Position numbers and translations under genes: made by a program. From Clostridia bacterium (GTDB lineage: Bacteria; Bacillota; Clostridia; Christensenellales; UBA1242): DNA of 64,000 nucleotides. The stretch spans positions 68,316 through 132,315 of the forward strand of contig JALOBO010000001.1 of NCBI GenBank assembly GCA_023228225.1, given 5' to 3'. This document shows positions 25,581 through 34,682 of the stretch, one piece after another (the stretch's first letter is position 1; each line of letters starts with the position of its first letter). Below the pieces are notes generated by a model. The model did no database searches, was not told the DNA's origin, and was given only the letters and a program-made list of their open reading frames with translations.

Positions 25581-28500
25581 TTAATGTTTTTTGTTTTTTG
25601 AAAGTGACAACATTTTTTTTGATACTTTTAATACCATAAGTTTATTTATGTTTACAGATTTAACAATAGAAATATTATTAATTGTTTCTTTTGTAATATT
25701 GTTGTTGGGCTTTAATTTAAAAGGTTTTGAAATTGATTTTGATTTCATATTTTTTCTTTTTTTAGTGTTTAAAGATTTGATTGGTGTGACCCTTGTGGTT
25801 TTTGCAATATTAGATTTTATAGTACTAATTGGGCTAGTTATCACAGTTTGTGTGACTGCGGTGGCACTAATAGTTGTGGCTTCTTGTTTTATAACATTTA
25901 CAGGTTTATTATCGGTAGTAATTGCTGTGGATTTAATACCAAAAACTGAACCAACGGGTTTTGTTATTTGATCAGTTTGTTTATTATTGGCAGTAGTTTC
26001 GGTTGGTTTTGAAACAGTATTTATTTTTGTATCAGTGCCAATTGATAATGACCCCTCATTTTCAAAAAAATTGTCGGGATTAAATTTTTCTGACATTTTC
26101 ATTGAATTACGCTGTTTTTCTATTTTTTTACCATTTAATTTTTCCTGCTCATATAATTTTTCAGATTTTTTTATTTTTACATTTTTTATAATAAACAAAG
26201 TAGCAAGAACAGTTAAAATAATAGAACCCAACACTATTAAAATAATCCATATTGTGTTGTTGACCACTTCTTCAAACATTATGCCATATGTGCCACTGGA
26301 ACTTGCCAAAAACGATATATAGCCATCTTGTATTGTGCAGTCAACAAATTCAATAATACCGCCATCGGTTACATATATCACAGAATAATTTGTACTATTT
26401 GACTGATTTTCTGGTATGACTAATTTTACAGTTATATTTTCAAATTCATAATCGGTTCCGCTTTGTGTAAGATTAATATTATAAAGAGATAATAAATCTT
26501 TTTCGCTATTTCTAGACTTTACAATAGCAAAATCAGTTGTGTTTGAACCAATACTATCAACTTGTAGCATAACATTGAATGGCAAATTATCTGCTTTAAT
26601 TGTCGCGCCAGTTTCAGCATCTACTCTTTCGGTAGAAGTGCTTAAAGTCTGTATTGCAACAGTTAGTTTATTTAAATTAGTAATGGTTTCTTTTTTTGCC
26701 GGACTGTAATTATTGTATATATCGTATAGTTCTACAATATAGGCGCGGTCTTCCTCAGTAACTAAGGCTGGTAATGCAGTTAAAACATCAATAAATTCAT
26801 AGATTGTATATTCAGCAGTTTCTATAAATGTAATTTCTATTTCAAAAGTATGAATACGATTTAAATTATCTTCTAACACAACCGAAAAAATACCGTTTTC
26901 AGTTACGATAAATGAAGTTGCGTTGCTTTCTAACAACTGTGAACAAGCATTTTTTTGCACAATTAAATTATTAAGTCCACATTTTCCAACAGTATATTCA
27001 AATTGTATTTCGGCACTATGGACCCAATCCGTAGGGTTGCCGGATACATAAGAAATAGTGGGACTTATCGTATCTCGTTTTACAATAATTTGTGAAATAT
27101 TATCTGTTCCAATAATTCCCGCTTTGCTAACAGCAAGAATTTGATAAATTCTTTCACAGTCTATTGTTATATCAATTTTATTTTTTAGAGTTGCTAATCC
27201 GCCGGTAACATCTTCCCAACTAGAAAATTGTGCCAAATTTATATCTCTATAACGGTATCTGTATTTAGCAATACCGGAAATAGAATCCGCATTTGAAAGC
27301 GTGATAGATATATCTTCTTTTGTGTAAGTATCGGCTGTATAAACTGTGCCACCTGCAAGCATATAAATAGTAGGAGCAAGTGGCTGAGCATTATCTATTA
27401 TTATACCATTTGTACAAACCGAAGCACTTACCATGCCCGCACCACTAACGGCACGCAGGTAAATATTTCCTTTAAATTGCAGATAATTTTGCGTGCCAAT
27501 TCTAATTGTTATTTGTTGTGCGAGCACCGTATATAATGTGGATAAATCCTCTACTGCAATATATGTGTAAGTTATATCTGAAATATTTTGCGTGCTAGAT
27601 TTTAAAGCGAACTCATAGCCTTTTATATCGCTTACCGGTTTAGCATTAGAATAAGAAAAATTAATTTTATTTGGAGCAGGTAGCGAGGAAAAAGTTAACG
27701 AATCTACATATACAATATTTGTGATTAAACTGCCATATGTATGATTTTCTGTGGAAGAATAGGGTACGATTATTTCAGGTGTCAAAACATTAGTTTCAGA
27801 ATCAATGCAAATTGAAAAATTTAAAGTATCAGTACAAACATCACTACTATTTGTAAAGTATAAAACTATATTGTTTTCGCCTTGTATATTTATACTAAAC
27901 AAACCGCCACTTGCGGTTAAGACATCGCCATTATTTGTAATAACAGCGATAGTAAAGTTTGTTGGAAAAATTGGAGTTAAAATAACTTGACTTAAATACC
28001 ATTGAATATCATTGTGTATATCTCCCAGCCAACCCGATAAAGAATAGTTATCAGCGGATATAGGGTATAAGGATACTGAGAGTTCATATGTGTCACATAT
28101 TGTATTATCTTCTTCCGCACTTGCGGTAACAATTATTATATCATCATTGTTGGCGTTTGCATTTACGGTCAAAACTCCTTCTGCTGTAATATTTGCATTG
28201 CCGGTAACCAACCAAATTACATTTTTATTGAGAGCAGAAGAGGGCAATGCAGTTGCCGTAAATAATTGACTTTCACTAGGCAGTAGTGTCAGTGGTAAAT
28301 TTCTATCAAAAATTACAACCTCCGATACTAAACCATTTACTGCGGTAACTTGAAAGGAATCACTAATGGTATCATTGCATTCCGATGTGGCTGTTATAGT
28401 AATTTTGGATAAATTAATAGCAAATGAAGGTATTGTAAGAATACCAGTAGTTGATATTATAGCACTGCCAGCAACCGACCAAACTACATTTTTATTAGTA

Positions 28501-30803
28501 GCATTTTCAGGAAAAATTGTAGCACTAAATGTATAACTCCCCCCGCGTAATAACTCTGTTGATGTGGTATTGGAAGATACTTCAACACTTGTTACCGCCA
28601 CAAAAGGTAATTGGTTTATTGTGACTGTGTAAGCACGTATATCACCAGATTCAGCAGTAACAATCGCATATACCACCTTTGTCCTTGATTTTGTTGTTGT
28701 AATACTGGTTGAACTTACTACATTTGAATAAACACCCGCGGAATAACTACTATACACTGTTAATGTGGATTTTTCTGAAATTTCGTAAACAGTATTTAAT
28801 AGTACAGTATCGTTATTATTAACATATTTAGATGTTATAGAATTACCATATGTAGAATGATCAGTATATAAGGTAGCCGGAACAGTTGTGCCAGATGAAT
28901 TTATTGTCATAGAAAAAGATAAAATTGTATTTTCATTAGACAATGTTGTTGTTGACCTAAGCACATTACTCGGAAAACTTGATGCCACTACATTACCACT
29001 TCCATCACATATAACAACTGCACGGATATATTTACCACTATAATTTGATGTTATTATAAGTGTAGAACTAGTTTGACTACTAATATCTGTCCATGTTCCG
29101 CCTTCTAAACCCGTGGTTGATATTTGCCATTTATATGATATTACTCCTGTATTTATAGCAATACGAGCATTCAAAGAATTATCAATTGTATATACAAGAC
29201 TAACATTTGCCCCTTCCGTGGTTTCACCTGTTATTGTGGCTGTGTCTATTTCAAAATCTGCATTTTCATTATATAAAATTGCGCGAATAACAAAATTGGC
29301 TACAAGATTGCCACTAGCATCTTTCCAAGATGCATATTCACCAGCGCTCAAATCGTACCAAGATGAACCAGAGTAGACAAAACTTTCCCCAGAATTTACA
29401 TTAGCATGGATTGTTCCAATATTAGTCTCCAAGGTTAAAATCAATCCACTTGTAGCATTACTAAGTGTTATAACAATAGCATATTTGCCTATTGAACTAA
29501 GATTATATGGCGTATCTAGCGTTACTGTCACATAACCTTTTGTGGTAGCATATCCGGTAGCGACAGTGGTTCCCGCTGAATTTGGTATACCGTTTGAGCA
29601 TTTAGTTATGCTAATACTGTAATTAGATGGACTACCAGCAAAAAACATAATATCCGAAATTTTATTATAAGTTAAATCATTTATTTCAAACACATTTGCA
29701 ATTGTTATGCTTGTCGTTGAACTGTCTAGTGGACAACTTGCAGTTTCGCCAAGATAATCGTTAGTTAACATTTTTTTATTGGGCGTAGGCTGTGTGGCAC
29801 CTGTTATTGTAGTAAATAATGTTCCTTCTCTATTAAGGACGGCATCTTCATAGGATATCCAATAAAATCCATCATATCCATAACCAGTCCCTTGACTATT
29901 CTTTACAATCCAAGCACCGTTACTAGTTGGTTGGGCATCATCAAGGAACCAATCTTTGTTATAATTATCATCCCAGCCTACTAATAGGATAGCGTGGTTA
30001 GCGGGATTAGTTCCATTATAATAATAACTGGCTCCAAAATCTTCGTAATAATGATAATCATAAAAAGTAGATGTTTGTACACTACCATATTCTAAAATAT
30101 ATTCTTTTATTATGTTAGAATCAAAAGAGGCGGTATAAGGAATAATTGCCGTATCAGTAACTAATGATGATAAATATGCAGTTCCAATTTTTTCGTTCCA
30201 AGTTGTCCCAACTGTGTAGGGAACGGAAGTTTCATCAACGGCGCCCAACCAACTAGATAAATAAGCAGTTGATCTGCTTGGATTTCCACCGCCATTTGCA
30301 ACAGTATTGTAATAACCATAGCCTAATGCAATTGAATTTTCGTGATTACTGAATACAAAACGCATATCCTCTTCTGAAAAATCATAAGTAACGCCTTCTT
30401 TATATAGATAATATTGTTCAAGCGCACCAAGTGTTGCAAACGCCCAACATGAAATATTTGTTCTTTGATTTTTTGCGGGAGTAACTAAATTTAGTGGGCG
30501 AGGATCGTAAACATCGTTTAATGTACCGGTAGAAAGTTTTAAATCAGGCAATGCATAATTTGTTTCACAAGTTTCAGGTATAACGCCGCCATATTTTGCG
30601 GTGTCGCCGTTTTCTAAGTCAATTAAATATTGTTTGTATTCTTCTGAGTATTCAACAGTGCTAATAGCAATTTCATCGTTATTAGAAACATTTAAGTTTA
30701 AATTTTTTAAAACCAAAACTGGAAGCAAAATTGCCCCGCAGACTAAAATCAATAATAATATTTTAGGAAAGATTCTTCTGTACCTTAGCATATTTAAACT
30801 CAC
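25581..30803 (-). CDS. Giant secreted papain-like cysteine protease with Ig-like repeats and basic tail
   Basis: 1740 aa, the largest protein in the window. A signal or anchor is at ~12-33. The papain (C1A) domain is ~95-330, with Gln113, Cys119 (ISCWAF), His270 (ANHAILLVGWDD) and Asn302; the usual NSWG is NSQG, so the Trp that covers the active site is replaced by Gln. Beta-rich and bacterial Ig-like (BIg2) modules follow at ~500-1000, then further beta modules, a span at ~1518-1540, and a 200-residue Lys/Thr/Ser-rich tail (~net positive, low complexity) predicted to be cytoplasmic. Paralogue of the 718-aa protein at 31959. It is likely a surface protease acting on host or neighbour proteins. 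Confidence 0.85.
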   Translation of the reverse strand: MSLNMLRYRRIFPKILLLILVCGAILLPVLVLKNLNLNVSNNDEIAISTVEYSEEYKQYLIDLENGDTAKYGGVIPETCETNYALPDLKLSTGTLNDVYDPRPLNLVTPAKNQRTNISCWAFATLGALEQYYLYKEGVTYDFSEEDMRFVFSNHENSIALGYGYYNTVANGGGNPSRSTAYLSSWLGAVDETSVPYTVGTTWNEKIGTAYLSSLVTDTAIIPYTASFDSNIIKEYILEYGSVQTSTFYDYHYYEDFGASYYYNGTNPANHAILLVGWDDNYNKDWFLDDAQPTSNGAWIVKNSQGTGYGYDGFYWISYEDAVLNREGTLFTTITGATQPTPNKKMLTNDYLGETASCPLDSSTTSITIANVFEINDLTYNKISDIMFFAGSPSNYSISITKCSNGIPNSAGTTVATGYATTKGYVTVTLDTPYNLSSIGKYAIVITLSNATSGLILTLETNIGTIHANVNSGESFVYSGSSWYDLSAGEYASWKDASGNLVANFVIRAILYNENADFEIDTATITGETTEGANVSLVYTIDNSLNARIAINTGVISYKWQISTTGLEGGTWTDISSQTSSTLIITSNYSGKYIRAVVICDGSGNVVASSFPSNVLRSTTTLSNENTILSFSMTINSSGTTVPATLYTDHSTYGNSITSKYVNNNDTVLLNTVYEISEKSTLTVYSSYSAGVYSNVVSSTSITTTKSRTKVVYAIVTAESGDIRAYTVTINQLPFVAVTSVEVSSNTTSTELLRGGSYTFSATIFPENATNKNVVWSVAGSAIISTTGILTIPSFAINLSKITITATSECNDTISDSFQVTAVNGLVSEVVIFDRNLPLTLLPSESQLFTATALPSSALNKNVIWLVTGNANITAEGVLTVNANANNDDIIIVTASAEEDNTICDTYELSVSLYPISADNYSLSGWLGDIHNDIQWYLSQVILTPIFPTNFTIAVITNNGDVLTASGGLFSINIQGENNIVLYFTNSSDVCTDTLNFSICIDSETNVLTPEIIVPYSSTENHTYGSLITNIVYVDSLTFSSLPAPNKINFSYSNAKPVSDIKGYEFALKSSTQNISDITYTYIAVEDLSTLYTVLAQQITIRIGTQNYLQFKGNIYLRAVSGAGMVSASVCTNGIIIDNAQPLAPTIYMLAGGTVYTADTYTKEDISITLSNADSISGIAKYRYRYRDINLAQFSSWEDVTGGLATLKNKIDITIDCERIYQILAVSKAGIIGTDNISQIIVKRDTISPTISYVSGNPTDWVHSAEIQFEYTVGKCGLNNLIVQKNACSQLLESNATSFIVTENGIFSVVLEDNLNRIHTFEIEITFIETAEYTIYEFIDVLTALPALVTEEDRAYIVELYDIYNNYSPAKKETITNLNKLTVAIQTLSTSTERVDAETGATIKADNLPFNVMLQVDSIGSNTTDFAIVKSRNSEKDLLSLYNINLTQSGTDYEFENITVKLVIPENQSNSTNYSVIYVTDGGIIEFVDCTIQDGYISFLASSSGTYGIMFEEVVNNTIWIILIVLGSIILTVLATLFIIKNVKIKKSEKLYEQEKLNGKKIEKQRNSMKMSEKFNPDNFFENEGSLSIGTDTKINTVSKPTETTANNKQTDQITKPVGSVFGIKSTAITTDNKPVNVIKQEATTISATAVTQTVITSPISTIKSNIAKTTRVTPIKSLNTKKRKNMKSKSISKPFKLKPNNNITKETINNISIVKSVNINKLMVLKVSKKMLSLSKNKKH

Positions 30804-30946
30804 TTATGTAACTTTATATTTTTAATTTTACAGAAAAAACAGTATCAACGTTAGTATATATAATATTAACTTATTTATATCTATGATGCAACTAAAATAA
30901 AAGCAAAATATAGTAATTAATTAAATTTTGTTAAAAAAATTCATAA

Positions 30947-31828
30947 TTATTGACTGATAAGATTGAGTTTTTTAAGTTCCGTTTTAAGTTTGTTTAAATT
31001 ATTTTCTTGCATTGGTACAAGCGGAAGTCTTAAATTACCGGCGTCAAAACCTATCAAGTTCATTGCAGTTTTTACCGGAATGGGGTTGGTTTCACAAAAT
31101 AATGAATTTATAAATGGCAATACTTTTTTAAAAATTTGTTGGGCTTCTTTTATTTTTCCTTCATCATACAAGTTGCAAATACTACAAATTAGTGCTGGCA
31201 CAACATTTGAAGCAACTGATATAATGCCACTTGCACCAAGCATAAGTGCCGGCAAAATTTGTTCATCATTACCAATATATACTGTAAAATATTTTGGACA
31301 GTCGGCTAAAATATCATAAGTTTGTTGTAAATTTCCGCTTGCTTCTTTAACTGCAACTATATTAGACACTTTTGATAGTTTTAGCACAGTATTTGGTAAA
31401 ATATTCATTCCAGTACGAGCTGGAACATTATAGAGTATGATAGGTAAGGTTACATTTCTTGCGATTTCTGTAAAATGTGTAACTAGACCGTTTTCGGTTG
31501 TTTTGTTGTAATAGGGAGTTACTAATAATAATCCATCAGCACCAGCACTTTCAGCAAATTTACTCATATTAATGGCTTTTTTGGTATCGTTTGAACCTGT
31601 TCCGGCAATAACTGGAACGCGCTTATTTACTACACTAACTGCAAAAGCAATTGCACTTTTGTGCTCCTGCTCGGTCATTGTGCTTGGCTCGCCGGTAGTT
31701 CCACATACAATAATTGCTTGTACTCCACAGTGTATTTGATTATCAATAATTTGCTTAAATACTTCGAAGTTTATTCCATCATCAGTGAAAGGTGTTATAA
31801 GTGCGGTAGCACAACCTTTAAATAACAT
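30947..31828 (-). CDS. dapA: 4-hydroxy-tetrahydrodipicolinate synthase
   Basis: 293 aa, normal DapA length. It condenses pyruvate with aspartate semialdehyde in lysine/diaminopimelate synthesis. The family residues are in register: GTTGE (43-47), Tyr133 and Arg138 in YNVPARTG, and the Schiff-base Lys161 in VAVKEASG. AAGGAG precedes the ATG. It stands alone between two protease paralogues, with no other lysine-pathway gene nearby. Other members of this aldolase family exist, but the residue pattern fits DapA. Confidence 0.92.
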   Translation of the reverse strand: MLFKGCATALITPFTDDGINFEVFKQIIDNQIHCGVQAIIVCGTTGEPSTMTEQEHKSAIAFAVSVVNKRVPVIAGTGSNDTKKAINMSKFAESAGADGLLLVTPYYNKTTENGLVTHFTEIARNVTLPIILYNVPARTGMNILPNTVLKLSKVSNIVAVKEASGNLQQTYDILADCPKYFTVYIGNDEQILPALMLGASGIISVASNVVPALICSICNLYDEGKIKEAQQIFKKVLPFINSLFCETNPIPVKTAMNLIGFDAGNLRLPLVPMQENNLNKLKTELKKLNLISQ

Positions 31829-31901
31829 ATTATCTCCTTATTTTTAAGATATAACTTATTTGATATATAATAATTAATATGTCATTAACTGACAAAATGT
31901 A

Positions 31902-31949
31902 AAATTTATAACAAAAAAGTCCAAAAGTGGACTTTTTTGTTATAAATTT
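31902..31949. terminator. Long perfect inverted repeat, terminator of the 718-aa protease gene
   Basis: Two 22-bp arms (31902-31923 and 31928-31949) are perfectly complementary around an AAAG loop. The core is AAAAAAGTCCA / TGGACTTTTTT. It lies 10 bp after the protease stop (leftward), with a T run on both strands. It is also ~75 bp upstream of dapA. Confidence 0.8.
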
Positions 31950-31958
31950 AAATGTAGT

Positions 31959-34115
31959 TTAATATGCTTCTTTTCGTGAAATTATCATTGATATCACAAC
32001 AATTGCACCAAATAGAACACCAAACCAAGTAAAATAATAAGTGGTTGTTGCCGATACGGAATGTGATGAATATGGAATTATGCCAATTTTATAAATATTA
32101 TAATCAGTACCATTTCCCGCTAAAACCTTTATATAGGCATTAGTGGCAGATGTTAAATCAAGCGTTTGTTCGGCTATTAAATTTTCACAAAGGGCATCGG
32201 AATATACATTCCAAGTAGCCCCATCGGTTACTGTTATATCAATTTGAATACTACTTATATCTTTTGGCGCTGTAATTGTAAAAAATTTTGTTGTTTCATT
32301 AAAAACAAAATAATCAGGAGTTTCAACCGATTCTATATCAGCAAGACTGTAATCAGAATTGGTTAGCAGTGAATAATCACTGTAATAAGGTCCAGTTTGT
32401 ACTATAAAATCATCGCCCACAACACGCACCCTTAAATATTTACCCGTTAAATTAGCGGGAATTAAAAAATCTTTTTCTGTTGCTTCTAATATGTTGGTCC
32501 AAATGGCAGTTCCGCCGATATCATCGGCATATAACCACTGATAAGTAACATCAGGGTCTTCCAATGTTATTTCAGACAAAGTGTATTCAGCAGATACGGT
32601 ATTGTTTGTTCGTGTCGTTCCTGTTATTGTTACATCAGAAATTATTACTTCCGGAGCGCCACTTAAAACTGCACGCACAATGAAATTTGTTGCATCTGAC
32701 ATCTCACTGTTAATACCGTTTATTGCATCTCGCCAATTGTTTTGAGTATAAAAGTAACTTTCACCTGAATTTACAATTGCATTTGCGTAATATGGATAAT
32801 CTCTTTCCGATGCTATTACATAAATATTATCTGTTGCCCCAGAATATTTTATCATAATAGCATAACTGCCGGTAGTCGTTATTCTGTAAGGATCGTCTAG
32901 CGCTACGGTTACATAGCCCGTGTTGTCTGCACTCCCACTTGCTACTACTGTGCCAGTACGCGGTCTACCATCTAAGGTTTTTACTATACTAATTTCATAA
33001 TTGGAAGGTGTTCCTACATAAAACATAACATCGGTAATTTTATTGTAAGTTAAATCATTTATTTCAAACACATTACTAATATTGATAGAAGTATATCCTG
33101 TAAATATGTAGGATAAAATATTACCCAGGTAATCATGTGATAATAAAATACTGTTGTTTTTAGGAATGTTAGTTTTTGTTATTACAGCCAAAGTGTTCTC
33201 ATCGCTATTTGTAATTCCGTGGTCTTCGTAGGAAACCCAAAAAAACCCGTCATCGCCAAATGAAGTACCCCAACTGTTTTTTATAAGCCAAGCACCATTT
33301 GAACTAGGTTGTGTGCCAAATTTAAAATTGGTTTTACTAAAAGTATCATCCCAGCCTACGATTAACACATCGTGATTAAGACTTGCGGTGCCATTATAAT
33401 AGAATGCGCAAGTTAAATCATTGTAATATTCTTCAAATGCGCTCCCCATAAATCCGCTATCGCCACCCCAAATAGAAGTAAGAACTCCGCCGTATGTGGC
33501 GATGTTTTGTTTTATAATAGATATATCAAAATCTTCTGTGTATTCGATTAATTCCATATCAGTTACATTTAGTAGCGGGTCAAATGAGCCATTGGCATTT
33601 GCCCAGTCATCTTCATCATTACCAAGAGTATATGGCACATCTACGCCGGAAACAGGACCTAAACGATTTGTTAAGTAGGCAGATGCTCGTTCAATAGTGC
33701 CACCACCAGCGGGATACTCTAAGTAATATCCTTCACCTTTTGCTCGTACCGTTGTTGTATTGCTCATTTGAAAACGCATATCCTGTTCGGAGAAATCATA
33801 AGTGGTGCCTTCGGTATAAATATAATATTGTTCAAGTAATGCAGTTGCAGCAAAAGCCCAACACGAACCATTTGAACCTTGGTTTTTTATTGGAGATACT
33901 TTACTAAGAGTACGAGGGTCATATGAATCATCGGTATACGATGCAAGTGAAATACTAGTAGCATCGGCACTTGCCACTGTTTGTAAACTTTCGGTTATAT
34001 TATCACTTTCGGTAGCATAAAATGTTAAGCCAGTGAAATTAACTAGACTAAAACAACATATAAAAATGTTTAAAATTGAAAGGCGGACCATATAAATTAT
34101 TTTTTTTTTGTTCAT
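31959..34115 (-). CDS. Secreted papain-like cysteine protease, C-terminally membrane anchored
   Basis: 718 aa. A signal peptide (~8-35) is followed by a C1A protease domain ~60-320 with Gln79, Cys85 (GSCWAF), His248 (LNHDVLIVGWDD) and Asn280 in a standard NSWG. A lectin-like or beta domain around 320-480 resembles the same region of the 1740-aa neighbour (both contain VFEINDLTYNKI). One Ig-like module follows and a C-terminal span (~690-712) ends ISRKEAY with no long tail. All four active-site residues are present. It probably arose by duplication with the 1740-aa protein, and dapA sits between them. Confidence 0.88.
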   Translation of the reverse strand: MNKKKIIYMVRLSILNIFICCFSLVNFTGLTFYATESDNITESLQTVASADATSISLASYTDDSYDPRTLSKVSPIKNQGSNGSCWAFAATALLEQYYIYTEGTTYDFSEQDMRFQMSNTTTVRAKGEGYYLEYPAGGGTIERASAYLTNRLGPVSGVDVPYTLGNDEDDWANANGSFDPLLNVTDMELIEYTEDFDISIIKQNIATYGGVLTSIWGGDSGFMGSAFEEYYNDLTCAFYYNGTASLNHDVLIVGWDDTFSKTNFKFGTQPSSNGAWLIKNSWGTSFGDDGFFWVSYEDHGITNSDENTLAVITKTNIPKNNSILLSHDYLGNILSYIFTGYTSINISNVFEINDLTYNKITDVMFYVGTPSNYEISIVKTLDGRPRTGTVVASGSADNTGYVTVALDDPYRITTTGSYAIMIKYSGATDNIYVIASERDYPYYANAIVNSGESYFYTQNNWRDAINGINSEMSDATNFIVRAVLSGAPEVIISDVTITGTTRTNNTVSAEYTLSEITLEDPDVTYQWLYADDIGGTAIWTNILEATEKDFLIPANLTGKYLRVRVVGDDFIVQTGPYYSDYSLLTNSDYSLADIESVETPDYFVFNETTKFFTITAPKDISSIQIDITVTDGATWNVYSDALCENLIAEQTLDLTSATNAYIKVLAGNGTDYNIYKIGIIPYSSHSVSATTTYYFTWFGVLFGAIVVISMIISRKEAY

Positions 34116-34682
34116 ATTAGCCTCTAATCTATATTTTTACTAAAATTATAATATGCATTATTTTATATTTTAAACCTATAATCATTAGATTTATCATGCG
34201 ATTTGTTAGTTTAAAAAATCAATATATATTAATATTATAGAATCAAAACAAATTTACAGTCAATTGTATTTGACAATAAAGTAATATTATTTTTAATCAT
34301 TATACGGATATAAAAATCAATTTAATTCAAAAAAATAATAAAAAAGTCAATTTTGTCATTGACAAGGTACTTTTACTGTGATAAACTGATGAGTGGATTA
34401 AATGTTTTAATGAGAAGTGTCATATTTTTTTAAGTTTGTTTAGCAAAAAATTTAATACTAATATCAACTAAACATTAGCATAATAATTTATAAAAATCAA
34501 CTAAAAATTCAATTTGGTGGCAAATTGTTGTTAATTTTAAAGAGTTAAAAGAATTACATAATTAAATCGTTAATTCTTCTAAAAGGAAGAATTGGGGTTT
34601 TTCGGCATTTTTTAATTGTTTAACTATTAATAATCAAAAAACACAAACAGACAACTGAATAACTTTTAAGGGAGATTTTAAA
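34116..34682 (+). promoter_or_regulatory. Long leader region of rpoB
   Basis: 567 bp between the leftward protease and rpoB, with no gene. A promoter lies at 34359-34387 (TTGACA, 17 bp, TAAACT with an extended TGA). That leaves a ~290-base untranslated leader. A hairpin AATTCTTC/GAAGAATT (34572-34593) is followed by GGGG, five T, CGGCA and six T, which could act as an attenuator. AGGGAG precedes the rpoB ATG. The left ~200 bp is AT-rich and I see nothing else in it. Confidence 0.6.

Noticed and set aside
25591..26322. Two rightward hydrophobic open frames
   Set aside because: They are antisense shadows of the Lys/Thr-rich tail and membrane span of the 1740-aa protease; no ribosome sites.
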